Assembly (NCBI RefSeq): GCF_016638705.1 | Contig: NZ_CP067341.1 | Location: 2,669,501-2,733,500, forward strand | Direction: 5' to 3' | Length of the DNA: 64,000 nucleotides | DNA from: Lysinibacillus agricola | GTDB lineage: Bacteria > Bacillota > Bacilli > Bacillales_A > Planococcaceae | Shown: positions 1 to 8,052 of the stretch, in pieces | Layout of the letters: each line of letters begins with the position of its first letter | Numbering within the stretch: position 1 is the stretch's first letter | The notes under the pieces: model-generated | Told to the model about the DNA's origin: nothing | Database searches by the model: none | Seen by the model: the letters and a program-made list of their open reading frames with translations, nothing else | Program-made: the position numbers and the translations under genes

Positions 1-712
1 CAGATTCAGTTGTTTTCTCAGAAATACGGGAAGACATTCGAGCAACCTCATTAATAGAAGCGGCAATTTCTTCAGTTGCTGCGGTAGAGGATTGGATTTC
101 TTCATTTTGTTTATCCAAGCTAAATACTAAATCTTTCATGTACATGATTTTTGCGTTGACATCCATCAAAGAGGAAACTTCAGCAACTACATTTTCAATA
201 ATACGTTCCGTTAATACTTCAACAAGTAATTCCTGATCAACATTGACTGCAGATTGAAAAGATTTCATGTATTCAAAAGCTTTATTAGGTTTTAAACCGA
301 AATTATGTAAAATATAAGTTGTTATGTAAAATGCAAACTGATTGAAAACAACAATTAATTTACCTGGCTCGTATTGATTTTTTCTGAATAAATTGAAAAA
401 TTTAACGGTTTCATCCACATATTCATCATCACGAGTAGCTAAGAAAAATTGAGTTAAGTATCGATTAATATTTTCTTCACTAATTGTTAGTTGAGAGGAG
501 AGAGAGATTTCACTTAAATAATTATTAAAAATAGCATTCATTGAAGGCGTGATATCTTTTAATTTATTGTAGAGAGTTTTTAAATTCTCTTCATCTTGAG
601 AATTGAAATGGTTAAATGCTAGTGTTTTATTAAAACGGCCAGTCGCATTTAAATTGGTACCACGCCTTAATAATTCATCGAGCTCTGCTTTAGGTCGAAT
701 ACTTGAAAACAT
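1..712 (-). CDS. Globin-coupled methyl-accepting sensor, HemAT-like (3' end outside window)
   Basis: Reads from an ATG at 712 preceded by GGGAGG. Residues 1 to about 180 resemble the protoglobin sensor domain of HemAT-type aerotaxis transducers. The rest begins the coiled-coil signalling domain of chemoreceptors (AATEEIAASINEVA), which contacts CheW/CheA. No membrane segment is seen, so it should be cytoplasmic. Where the family has the proximal haem histidine followed nine residues later by W-Y, this protein reads FNQFAFYITTY, that is Asn instead of His. It may therefore be a non-haem globin sensor like the RsbR N-domain. The C-terminus is cut by the window edge. Family call is firm; haem loss is inferred from a hand alignment. 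Confidence 0.85.
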   Translation of the reverse strand, partial: MFSSIRPKAELDELLRRGTNLNATGRFNKTLAFNHFNSQDEENLKTLYNKLKDITPSMNAIFNNYLSEISLSSQLTISEENINRYLTQFFLATRDDEYVDETVKFFNLFRKNQYEPGKLIVVFNQFAFYITTYILHNFGLKPNKAFEYMKSFQSAVNVDQELLVEVLTERIIENVVAEVSSLMDVNAKIMYMKDLVFSLDKQNEEIQSSTAATEEIAASINEVARMSSRISEKTTES

Positions 713-840
713 AAAAATAATACCTCCCAAAAATAATGAATAATAAGGCAATAATAGCATATTTCAGAGTGTTTTAATAGACATTTCAGATGTGTTTGCT
801 AAAATGGAAATATCTTAATACAGCAGGGAATGTGGCAAAT

Positions 841-1128
841 ATGTATACAATCATTTACATGAAAGCTGATTATGAGCCTTGGTGGAAATTTGAAGGCTGG
901 GAGACTTTTATTCAAACAAATGAAACGTTTGAGACGGAAGAACAATTTGAGTCAGCATTACAAAGAAAATTGCATCACTTTCGTTTAACATATGACAATG
1001 AGGCAACTAAAGAAGGGAAGTTTTGGGCTTTTTGGTCAGAGGATGAGAGTGTTTTCTGTGAAGCCTGTGATGATGATGTCCAAATATATCACGGTATTAT
1101 CGCTTTAAAATCTGACGAATTGAAATAA
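841..1128 (+). CDS. DUF1033 family small protein
   Basis: The open frame runs from 790, but the family-like N-terminus MYTIIYMKADYEPWW begins at 841, so the in-frame ATG there is the likely start (95 aa). It is a small acidic soluble protein rich in aromatic residues, with a CEAC motif near the C-terminus. It matches my memory of DUF1033 proteins of Bacilli, which have no known function. It stands alone: the chemoreceptor upstream is divergent and the cold-shock gene downstream has its own promoter. The ribosome binding site is weak. Confidence 0.75.
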   Translation: MYTIIYMKADYEPWWKFEGWETFIQTNETFETEEQFESALQRKLHHFRLTYDNEATKEGKFWAFWSEDESVFCEACDDDVQIYHGIIALKSDELK

Positions 1129-1163
1129 AATTTTGAAATTAATAAAAAAACATTTTTCTTTAT

Positions 1164-1192
1164 TTGACAAAATTATGAATGATGGTTATACT
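1164..1192 (+). promoter_or_regulatory. Sigma-A promoter of the cold-shock gene
   Basis: TTGACA at 1164-1169 and TATACT at 1187-1192 are separated by exactly 17 bp, a near-consensus vegetative promoter. Transcription should start near 1199, giving an untranslated leader of about 147 nt. Confidence 0.85.
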
Positions 1193-1198
1193 TAAGTT

Positions 1199-1345
1199 AA
1201 CAATTTAATTGCTTCACCGGAAACATGAATTCACATATTACAAAAAGTGATCGCGTTAGTTCGGTACTCTTTGTAATATGTGAATTTTTTACATTCGTGA
1301 AGAAATTACATATTGTTCACTTTTATTTTTTGGAGGTTTTCTTAA
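1199..1345 (+). promoter_or_regulatory. Long structured 5' UTR of the cold-shock gene
   Basis: The leader contains a perfect 17-bp inverted repeat, arms 1228-1244 and 1270-1286, around a 25-nt loop; the right arm runs into a T-rich stretch. Long structured leaders that control stability and translation with temperature are typical of csp genes. The hairpin could also act as a weak attenuator. Confidence 0.7.
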
Positions 1346-1546
1346 ATGAAACAAGGTACAGTAAAATGGTTTAACTCAGAAAAAGGTTTTGGATTCATCG
1401 AAGTTGAAGGTGAAAACGACGTATTCGTACACTTCTCAGCTATCCAAGGCGAAGGTTTCAAAACTCTTGACGAAGGTCAAAAAGTGGAATTCGAAGTTGT
1501 AGATGGCAACCGCGGACCACAAGCTGCTAACGTAACTAAACTTTAA
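1346..1546 (+). CDS. Cold-shock protein, CspA/CspB family
   Basis: A 66-residue single cold-shock domain, the usual full length. RNP1 (KGFGFIEV) and RNP2 (VFVHFSAI) RNA-binding motifs are intact. These proteins are RNA chaperones that melt secondary structure and act as antiterminators in the cytoplasm. Start is the ATG after GGAGG at 1332. It is monocistronic, with its own promoter, long leader and terminator. Codon use is strongly biased, as in a highly expressed gene. Which csp paralogue it corresponds to cannot be decided here. Confidence 0.97.
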   Translation: MKQGTVKWFNSEKGFGFIEVEGENDVFVHFSAIQGEGFKTLDEGQKVEFEVVDGNRGPQAANVTKL

Positions 1547-1580
1547 TTCTCAGTAATTAAAATTACATTCGTTAAACCTA

Positions 1581-1612
1581 AGGCATCCTATTGATATAGG
1601 ATGTCTTTTTTT
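1581..1612 (+). terminator. Rho-independent terminator after the cold-shock gene
   Basis: CATCCTAT / ATAGGATG stem with a short loop, followed by a run of seven T. Confidence 0.85.
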
Positions 1613-1771
1613 GCATTCTTTGAGCGTATTTTCAATAGATTTAGACGCTAGGGAATAAGTAGTTAGATACTTAAACTACGCTTCGAGCAAGTTTATACGA
1701 ATTGAAAGGGTTTATATAATTTTATTATGTAAACTAAATGTTGCTTGTCTCGATAAAGTTGTTTAAAGAAT

Positions 1772-2038
1772 ACTAGGCTATCTGCTCTTGGAGATGTATT
1801 AGGGAAAGAAGTCCATATACAGCAAGTCGATGATGCTACTTATACTGACATTATGAAAGGGGCAGGGATACCAAAAGCCTATATTCCTATGCTCGTAACC
1901 ACGCAAAAGATATTCGAGATGGTGGATTAGAGATTTTAGAAAAATTGTTCGGTCGCCCTGCTACACCAATAAACGAAGCTTTAAGCCTCAAACAGGAAAT
2001 TAAGTTTAACCAAAAAATGACCTTCTCATATGTAATGG
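1772..2038 (+). pseudogene. 3' remnant of an NmrA/YtfG-type NAD(P)-binding oxidoreductase
   Basis: Translation gives RLSALGDVLGKEVHIQQVDD, then a segment ending IPMLVTTQKIF in one frame, and then GGLEILEKLFGRPATPINEA in another. This is the C-terminal part of an atypical short-chain dehydrogenase of the NmrA/quinone-oxidoreductase-2 type. There is no N-terminal Rossmann domain, one frameshift lies near 1910, and the IS3 element begins at its 3' edge. It is clearly non-functional. Confidence 0.7.
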
Positions 2039-2074
2039 TGAAGTGACCCTAAAAAGTTAGACACGGTTATTTCA

Positions 2075-2925
2075 TTAGGCAGCTTGTGTAAAACGAGTTC
2101 GGTATTGCACCGGACTCGTTTTTAATTTTGCCTTAATCCGTTTCGTATTATAGTAATTGATATATTTTTCTAATTCTATTTTAAAATGCTCTATACTTTC
2201 AAATTCCCTCATGTAAAGGAATTCAGATTTCATAATTCCAAAGAAATTTTCCATGACAGAGTTGTCGTAACAGTTTCCTTTACGAGACATACTTTGAACA
2301 ATCTCTCTTGATTCTAAGGCGCGACGATATTTTTCCATTTGATAATGCCAGCCCTGATCGGAATGCATGAGTAGCTGATGGTGCTCAGGTAAACGTTCAA
2401 ACGCTTTGTCCAACATATCTGAAACAAGTGAATAGGTTGGTCTAGAACCAATTGTATACGTAATAATTTCCCCGTTAAATAAATCTAAAACTGGCGATAA
2501 ATAAAGTTTTTCACCGAATAATTTAAATTCCGTAATGTCTGTTACCCACTTTTCATTTGGGGCATCTGCTTTAAAATTGCGGTCTAAAATATTTGGCGCA
2601 ATTTTACAACGTTCCCTTTATAGGATTTATATTTTTTCATACGTACTAAGCATTTTAAACCAAGCTCTTTCATGATGCGTTGCACTTTTTTGTGATTCAC
2701 TTTTTGTCCACGATTCGCTAGTTCATCACGAATACGGCGATAGCCATAACGCCCTTCATGTTCTTCATAAATCTCCTTTATTTCTGCTTTTAAATCGGCA
2801 TCTGGATCCGGTCGATTCATACGTTTTACTAAATCATAGTACGTACTTCGTGGAATGCCAGCGAGTTTTACAAGTGCTTTCACCGGATATTTATGCCTTA
2901 ACTCATAGACTACTTGTGCTTTGTC
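2075..2925 (-). pseudogene. IS150-type transposase OrfB, frameshifted
   Basis: The two open pieces (2584-2883 and 2075-2416) and the sequence between them form one DDE transposase with an HTH_21 N-terminal region (YRRIRDEL) and an rve core: VTDITEF, HSDQGWHYQ and the SVMENFFG glutamate. A single missing base near 2606 (the frame should read NVGKIAPNILD) breaks it. OrfB would normally be made as an OrfAB fusion by -1 slippage near GGAAAAAT at about 2940. With the lesion this copy cannot make its own transposase. Confidence 0.85.
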
Positions 2926-3428
2926 CTGTTTGGTGATTTTTCCTTGTTTTGAACTAAGGCATTCAACTTTTTTAAATACTCGTTTTCCATCTCTAGTTGT
3001 TTAATACGTGCTTCAAGTGCTTCGGTAGAGTCTTTAACTGGTGCTTGTTTCGATTGTTTATTGAAATCTTTTTTCATGGATGGACGCCCCTTTTTCTTTG
3101 ATTGAAGGGCATCTAATCCTTGAGTTTCATATTGCTTTCTCCAAACACTAATTGTTGAAGGGGCAGGTATTTTAAATATAGCTGCCGTTTCGTTTAAGGA
3201 TGTACCGTTTTCAATCATAAAATTTAGTACATCCATTTTAAACGTTAGTGTGTAATTTGTATATGGCTGAAGAAAAGCTTCAACACCATTGTATTCATAT
3301 TGCTTAATCCATTTAAAGATTGCTTGTTTATTAGTCCCCAAAGATTTAGCTATTTTATTAGCACTTTCATTTCCATTTAAGTAACGCTCAACTGCTTGTA
3401 ATTTATTTTCTGCAGTATATTTAACCAT
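2910..3428 (-). CDS. IS150-type OrfA, DNA-binding helix-turn-helix protein
   Basis: A 172-residue protein when started at the ATG at 3428, which follows GGAGG; an upstream TTG at 3446 is less likely. It has two HTH segments (NKIAKSLGTNKQAIFKWIKQ and a second near residues 70-100 ending in ISVWRKQYE) and a C-terminal leucine-zipper-like coiled coil (ALEARIKQLEMENEYLKKL). In the IS3 family this protein binds the ends and is the N-terminal part of the OrfAB transposase. Intact by itself. Confidence 0.88.
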   Translation of the reverse strand: MVKYTAENKLQAVERYLNGNESANKIAKSLGTNKQAIFKWIKQYEYNGVEAFLQPYTNYTLTFKMDVLNFMIENGTSLNETAAIFKIPAPSTISVWRKQYETQGLDALQSKKKGRPSMKKDFNKQSKQAPVKDSTEALEARIKQLEMENEYLKKLNALVQNKEKSPNRTKHK

Positions 3429-3548
3429 AAAAAACTGCACCTCCAATTGTTAGATGTGTCTAACAATTGGGGCGCAGTTCATGGAGGTCATTTTTTATAT
3501 TGTCGCTTTATATGTTGAATACAATTGCTATATTGTAGCCATGGAGAA

Positions 3549-4358
3549 TTATTTATTTAATATACGATGTAACACTTGAACAGGTACAAACAAACCAACA
3601 CGACCGTATGGCTCATGTTTCATCGTTGCAAAGACGATTCCGATAACCTCACCATCGGCATTTATGACAGGACTCCCACTGTTTCCTCGATAAACAGGGG
3701 CCTCCATCATCATTACAGGTTCCTGCCAATCCTCAAGAGGGGTTGACTCAAGTAAAGTTCCTTCATTAGCAATGCCCGTAAAAGCTAGTGGATTACCGAT
3801 GAAATATACATGCTCATTTTTGCTATAGCTAGGATTTTCAGCAAGCGATAGGGAAGGTAGCTCATCACCAGTTACTTGCAATAATGCTAAATCAACATCT
3901 GGAAAGCTTTGCAGTAACTTGGCTTCCATTAACCCTTCCTCAGGAAAAATGACTAATAATGTTTGAGCATCTTCTACAACGTGTGCGTTAGTTACAATAA
4001 GACCATCAGGAGAAATCGCAAAACCAGTACCTTTACTAGAACCTGTAGAGATTTCTACCACGGCTTTTTTATATGTTTTTATATCTTCTTGCGCTGATAG
4101 TTGTGCTGACACCTTTAAAAATTCAATAGCTGGGATGGAGTAAATTTGAAAGATAAGTGCAAATGTATTCAGAAACAACACAAATGCCATACTCCAGACA
4201 ATCCATTTTACAATTGGTTTTTGTTTTTTTGGCTTTTTACCTTGCTGGTGTTCTTCTTGTTCTTGCGCTAACGCTTTTTGCTGTTCATCGAGGACAAGCT
4301 CAATCAATTCTTCTTCCGTCAATTCTTCATCTTTTGTTGACCTATGTATATCATGCAT
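3549..4358 (-). CDS. Membrane-anchored trypsin-like serine protease, HtrA/DegP-type without PDZ
   Basis: 269 aa. A charged cytoplasmic N-terminus (1-50) is followed by one membrane helix at about 51-72 and an extracellular S1C protease domain. The catalytic triad is visible: His126 (TNAHVV), Asp156 (DVDLALL) and Ser227 (GNSGSP). No PDZ domain follows, so it is shorter than classical HtrA. The role is probably extracytoplasmic protein quality control or processing. ATG start follows GGAGG. It lies downstream of, and in the same direction as, a lipoprotein gene 60 bp away, so the two may be co-transcribed. Confidence 0.9.
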   Translation of the reverse strand: MHDIHRSTKDEELTEEELIELVLDEQQKALAQEQEEHQQGKKPKKQKPIVKWIVWSMAFVLFLNTFALIFQIYSIPAIEFLKVSAQLSAQEDIKTYKKAVVEISTGSSKGTGFAISPDGLIVTNAHVVEDAQTLLVIFPEEGLMEAKLLQSFPDVDLALLQVTGDELPSLSLAENPSYSKNEHVYFIGNPLAFTGIANEGTLLESTPLEDWQEPVMMMEAPVYRGNSGSPVINADGEVIGIVFATMKHEPYGRVGLFVPVQVLHRILNK

Positions 4359-4381
4359 AAAACTACCTCCTTATCCAAAAT

Positions 4382-4404
4382 GAAAAGCGCCCAAGCAGGA
4401 CGCC
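4382..4404 (-). terminator. Possible terminator after the lipoprotein gene
   Basis: On the minus strand, GCGTCC..GGGCGC forms a 6-bp stem with one G-T pair, followed by TTTTC and a T-rich tract. If active it would separate the lipoprotein from the protease gene. Confidence 0.45.
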
Positions 4405-4417
4405 TGTGAAGTAATTT

Positions 4418-5083
4418 TTATTCAATTTTTTGTAGGGTCGACGTGATGACAAACGGTTCCTTGTTATTTGTCTTCATCGTGTCCTCAGTACGGATAAGGC
4501 CAATATTTTTTACAAAATATTTCGTTGTCGTCATTGAACCTTCTGAGCGTGTTAGCTTAATAACATCACGATAGACAGTTATTCCAGTAGTGGTAGAAGC
4601 CGTAGTCGATTGAATTGTCCAACCATTAAAGCTATTTCCTGCTTTTAAAGGCTTCTGTAAAATTGTTTCGATAACTGGAAAGGATGCTGCTTCTTGTGCT
4701 GTAGGAAGGATAGGTTTAGTATTTACAGCCTCCTTATAGATAAGTTCAATCGCCAAATCCGTAATGCGGTAAACCTTTAAAATTGTGACAGCTCCGTTAT
4801 CTTCCATTTGTGCAATATAATTTGCATCGATGTAGGATGTTTGGAGTGTGAAACTAGCAAATTCATTTCCTTCACCTTGAAAATAAGCAGTCGAACCATC
4901 AGGTGGGAAAAAGGATGCGAGTTCGGCTTTTTCGTTTTTTTGTTGTTCAACAGGGTGCTGTTTGACTTCAGGGGCTTTGTCCAGAACAGTTGGTATGAGC
5001 TGATCAACAGGCTCTGTATTGTTTTCTTCACTACAGCCAACGAGTAATAATGCAAAAGAAAGTACAAATACATTAAGTCTCAA
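4418..5083 (-). CDS. Lipoprotein of unknown function
   Basis: About 221 aa with an export signal and lipobox (LLLVGC), so it should be lipid-anchored outside the membrane. The best start is TTG at 5083, seven bases after GGAG; the TTG at 5089 lies too close to that site. After a linker rich in E, Q and K the rest looks like a beta-rich extracellular domain. I do not recognise a family. The adjacent membrane protease suggests a shared envelope role, but that is only context. Confidence 0.7.
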   Translation of the reverse strand: MRLNVFVLSFALLLVGCSEENNTEPVDQLIPTVLDKAPEVKQHPVEQQKNEKAELASFFPPDGSTAYFQGEGNEFASFTLQTSYIDANYIAQMEDNGAVTILKVYRITDLAIELIYKEAVNTKPILPTAQEAASFPVIETILQKPLKAGNSFNGWTIQSTTASTTTGITVYRDVIKLTRSEGSMTTTKYFVKNIGLIRTEDTMKTNNKEPFVITSTLQKIE

Positions 5084-5194
5084 AAACAAACTCCTTTAGC
5101 TATTTTCTTTTATTATACGTGAAGTCCATAGTTTATACGAATATTATGAAAACCAGTTTTCTAGAAAGATAATCTGTTTATTGGTCGCATCGAC

Positions 5195-5785
5195 TCATAC
5201 CCGTAAGATGATAGACATGGCATGAAGAGGGTGCGTGTGGCAGCAATCAACATCAGCGATGATAGGAATAGCACATCCATCCATCTAGCTGCTCTAGCAA
5301 CACATCAAAGGGCTTTCTTCCGGAACCTAAATCATCATATTGTTTGTATTTACATAAAATAATCGCAGCAGCTTTGTCAAAAATGCCGTGTAACTTTAGC
5401 ATGGCAAATTTTTTCTCAATAACAGCAATTGTTTTGGATGTATGTTCAAGAAGTAAAATATCTCCTTCATTAATTTGAGGGAAGTAAGGCGTACCAATAA
5501 AGCCATACATCGTATTGATATTTCCACCTATTAAACGACCTTCAGCTATACCAGGTTGTACGGTAATCCATGAATGAGGATGCTGTGTTTTTTTAGTCGA
5601 TTTTTCTAACCAGTTTAGTCGGTCATCTGTCCAAATAGGTGGGATTGGCATGTTATAGGGAATCGATAATGAATGTAAAAACAAGTCTTCAAAATATTGC
5701 TCAGTATATTGGATAAATGTTGGAAATTCTGCAAAGGTAGAAGCAACAGAAGGTCCATAAAAGACGGGAACTCCTGTTAGTTATA
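5195..5785 (-). pseudogene. Decayed S66 peptidase (MccF / LD-carboxypeptidase family)
   Basis: The open part reads TGVPVFYGPSVASTFAEFP.. through EGRLIGGNINT.. to KPFDVLLEQLDGWMC. It then continues in another frame as IPIIADVDCCHTHPLHAM, which contains the family's catalytic His region. The N-terminal half with the nucleophilic serine is missing, and a frameshift near 5255 breaks the C-terminus. Members cleave peptidoglycan LD bonds or inactivate microcin C. This copy should be inactive. Confidence 0.8.
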
Positions 5786-6183
5786 CCTGTACTTTACGAA
5801 AGAGATGTAAAAAAATAGCTGAAATGAATAGTAATAGTAGAGCATAAAATAATAATGTTATGTAAACTTATGTGTGTTGATTAGGAAAAAATAGGTTCAT
5901 TATTGAGCGATAAAAGGATTTTTTTGTTGCTATTTTGCTAATATATTCCCATTTTAACTGATTGTAGCGTAGGGCTACTCGAGTGCTCCTGTCGCTTCGC
6001 TTTCGTCGCAGAGCAAAGCTTCCCGCGGAAAAGCTAGCCCGTAGCGGAAATCAGAGCCTTCTAATTAATTAGGGTGGATAAAAATGGTTAATCAACACAC
6101 CTGGTGTAAACTAATAGATTACTTGTAAGTAAGTTTAGAATTTAATATGATAGAGATGAATTACGAAAATGGGGGGCGTTTAG
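5786..6183. other. Non-coding stretch with a repeat element
   Basis: A+T-rich and without a convincing reading frame. It contains the GC-rich repeat listed separately and the ribosome binding site GGGGGG of the DinB gene. Confidence 0.5.
5965..6058. repeat. GC-rich intergenic repeat-like element
   Basis: An island of much higher GC in an AT-rich spacer, with CTTCGCTTTCGTCGCAGAGC, CTTCCCGCGG and GCGGAAATC blocks and GGGCTA / TAGCCC inverted ends (5972-5977 and 6035-6040). It resembles in style the dispersed extragenic palindromes common in Bacillaceae. No second copy is in this window, so repeat status is inferred. Confidence 0.5.
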
Positions 6184-6654
6184 ATGTATAGACAAGTAGA
6201 TGATTTTTTAAATGAATGGTCAGCATCAGCACAAGGAACTATTCAAGTATTAAAAGCCGTAACGGATGAAAAGCTAGAGCAAAGTATCGTGGAAGGTCAC
6301 AGTACACTTGGCTGGTTAGGTTGGCATTTAGTTGGTGCTGCTGGTTATTTCAGTTTCTTAGCAGGTTTAAAGGTACCAATGATTCGTCAAGAAGATCCTA
6401 TCCCATCTACAGCTGCTGAAATTGTAGCTGCTTACGAAAACGTAGCAAATAGTGTGAAAGAAGCAGCGGCAAAGCTATCAGATGAAGAACTGCTGGAGGA
6501 AGTAAAGGGCTTTAATGGACCAGCTAAAAGAGGTGCATTATTGCGTGTATTAATCGATCATCAAACGCATCATCGTGGACAAATGACGGTGCTCCTACGT
6601 CAAGCGGGCTTACCAGTACCAGGCGTATTGGGACCAACGAAGGAAATGCAATAA
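6184..6654 (+). CDS. DinB-family protein (putative metal-dependent enzyme)
   Basis: 156 aa four-helix DinB/YfiT fold. The three expected metal-binding histidines are visible: one in GWHLVGAAGY (about residue 48) and two in DHQTHHRGQM (about 126 and 130). Such proteins are cytoplasmic dimers; some are bacillithiol or mycothiol S-transferases, many are uncharacterised. ATG follows GGGGGGCG. It is a single gene with its own terminator. A second, distant DinB paralogue is at 54118. Confidence 0.88.
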   Translation: MYRQVDDFLNEWSASAQGTIQVLKAVTDEKLEQSIVEGHSTLGWLGWHLVGAAGYFSFLAGLKVPMIRQEDPIPSTAAEIVAAYENVANSVKEAAAKLSDEELLEEVKGFNGPAKRGALLRVLIDHQTHHRGQMTVLLRQAGLPVPGVLGPTKEMQ

Positions 6655-6662
6655 TTTTAATG

Positions 6663-6700
6663 TAGCAGATAAACTTCTATCTGCTGCGTTTTTATTTTTG
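6663..6700 (+). terminator. Terminator after the DinB gene
   Basis: GCAGATA / TATCTGC stem followed by a T-rich tail. Confidence 0.75.
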
Positions 6701-6768
6701 ACTATTAGGATAGCTACCTATAAAAAACTGTATTCATAGACATGCTGCAATGCTATACATTTGGCATA

Positions 6769-7265
6769 TCATAGCTCCTTTTTGCTAGCGATAGCTTTGT
6801 GAATTTTAGGCTCTAATTGATCCGCCAAATGCTTTAAATCTGACAAAGCTGCTGATTCTTCGTCAGCATTGATATTAGCTGCGAAGCCATCTACATCAAC
6901 TGTGTCCAGTGCATATGGAATATAATTGCCCTCATATTTAAGCAATCTTGCAACTAGTTTATTTTGTTCATATTCCCAAAGTTTTTGAAATGGCTGGTTT
7001 CTCTTGTTTTGAAATAAGGATGATTTCGTATCTAGTCATTTACATCGTTAACTTGATGAGCATGGGGTAGTACCAGCAATAAGGAAATGTCAAGAATAAA
7101 AAGGGGCCAACCGACAATCAGAAAAAACATACGCTAAGCAAATTTCAACATAACAAAAGCTGACTTTTCCTTAAATAGACGAATTGTGTTGCTTAATTTT
7201 TCAGAATCGATCATGCCAATTTTCCTTGTGGTTAGCTTGTACAGAAACTCATAATTTTTGTTCCG
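6769..7265 (-). pseudogene. Broken gene for a small membrane protein, unknown family
   Basis: Three consecutive minus-strand open segments in different frames join naturally. The first is NYEFLYKLTTRKIGMIDSEK..KSAFVMLKF. The second is a hydrophobic helix, MFFLIVGWPLFILDISLLLV. The third is a soluble tail, NKRNQPFQKLWEYEQNKLVA..LKHLADQLEPKIHKA. It follows the anti-sigma gene at once and in the same direction, so it may have been a third member of that operon. At least two frameshifts. I recognise no family. Confidence 0.55.
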
Positions 7266-7287
7266 CAAACATACTGGGCTTAATGGA

Positions 7288-8052
7288 TTACTTCACGTTG
7301 AATTTTGATTGAATATCTTTCTTCAGCCTTTCTTTGAACGCTTTCTCATTTGTGTTTGTTGGAATGTCCTGTGCATCGCCGCCATCAAGGTTGAACTTAC
7401 CGTTGTTCATATTGATAATGCTATAGCCGTTCATGCCGTTGTTCTTCAGGAACATGATATAACGCCTGCCTTGCTTCATCTCGCGGTATCCATCTACTGC
7501 AACTTTTGTTTGTTGTTTGTCGGCTTCCGTGATGATACTAACTGGTTCAATCACTTGCATTTGTGAGCCGATGTTTATTCCTTCAGGCTGCTTAATTATG
7601 CGCTCGACGTTTAGATTCGTTAGCGTATAGAAGTCTTGGATCGTGCCGTCTTCGAACTTCGTCGAGTGATGTTCACGGTTAGCAAAGTCATCTATAGGGG
7701 ATGCGACGAGAATAATGTCGGCACCTTGGCTGAGCTTTTCTGCCGTTTCATACACAAAATACTTAGCTTGAATATCAACCGTATCAATGCTGTCCGTTGC
7801 TGATTCAGTGACAGCAACTGTATTTTGATCAGAATCAGGTGTTGTACTATTTTTAACAAAATTATTATTAACTAAAGATAATATTCCAATAGATACAAGT
7901 AAACCAGCAGCTACAACGATACCTTTTACATTTTTTCTTTTTCTACTTCTTTGCCTTTCGTTCTTCGCTTTTAAAATGCCGATTTCACTTCTCTTATGAA
8001 GCTCTTTTGGGATATCAATTTTCTCAACCTCTTGTTTTATTTTATTACTCAT
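7288..8052 (-). CDS. Probable anti-sigma factor, single-pass membrane protein
   Basis: About 254 aa. A charged cytoplasmic N-terminus precedes one membrane helix (VKGIVVAAGLLVSIGILSLV) and an extracytoplasmic domain of about 180 residues. The start ATG at 8052 lies inside the end of the ECF sigma gene, after GGAG, so the two are translationally coupled. Position and topology fit a membrane anti-sigma factor that holds the sigma factor until an envelope signal arrives. There is no classical zinc anti-sigma HxxxCxxC motif. The outer domain is unfamiliar to me. Confidence 0.75.
   Translation of the reverse strand: MSNKIKQEVEKIDIPKELHKRSEIGILKAKNERQRSRKRKNVKGIVVAAGLLVSIGILSLVNNNFVKNSTTPDSDQNTVAVTESATDSIDTVDIQAKYFVYETAEKLSQGADIILVASPIDDFANREHHSTKFEDGTIQDFYTLTNLNVERIIKQPEGINIGSQMQVIEPVSIITEADKQQTKVAVDGYREMKQGRRYIMFLKNNGMNGYSIINMNNGKFNLDGGDAQDIPTNTNEKAFKERLKKDIQSKFNVK

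Larger units (their letters stand above)
2039..3481 (-). mobile_element. IS3-family (IS150 group) insertion sequence
   Basis: The 26-bp imperfect ends, TGAAGTGACCC.. at 2039-2064 and the complement of 3456-3481 (TGAACTGCGCC..), share the core GTTAGACAC and match at about 19 of 26 positions. The flanks carry a 3-bp direct repeat TGG (2036-2038 and 3482-3484), consistent with a target duplication. It contains orfA and a frameshifted orfB on the minus strand. Length 1443 bp fits the group. Confidence 0.9.

Noticed and set aside
4777..5073. 98-codon minus-strand frame overlapping the lipoprotein gene
   Set aside because: Alternative frame of the lipoprotein, which has a signal peptide and lipobox; this one does not.
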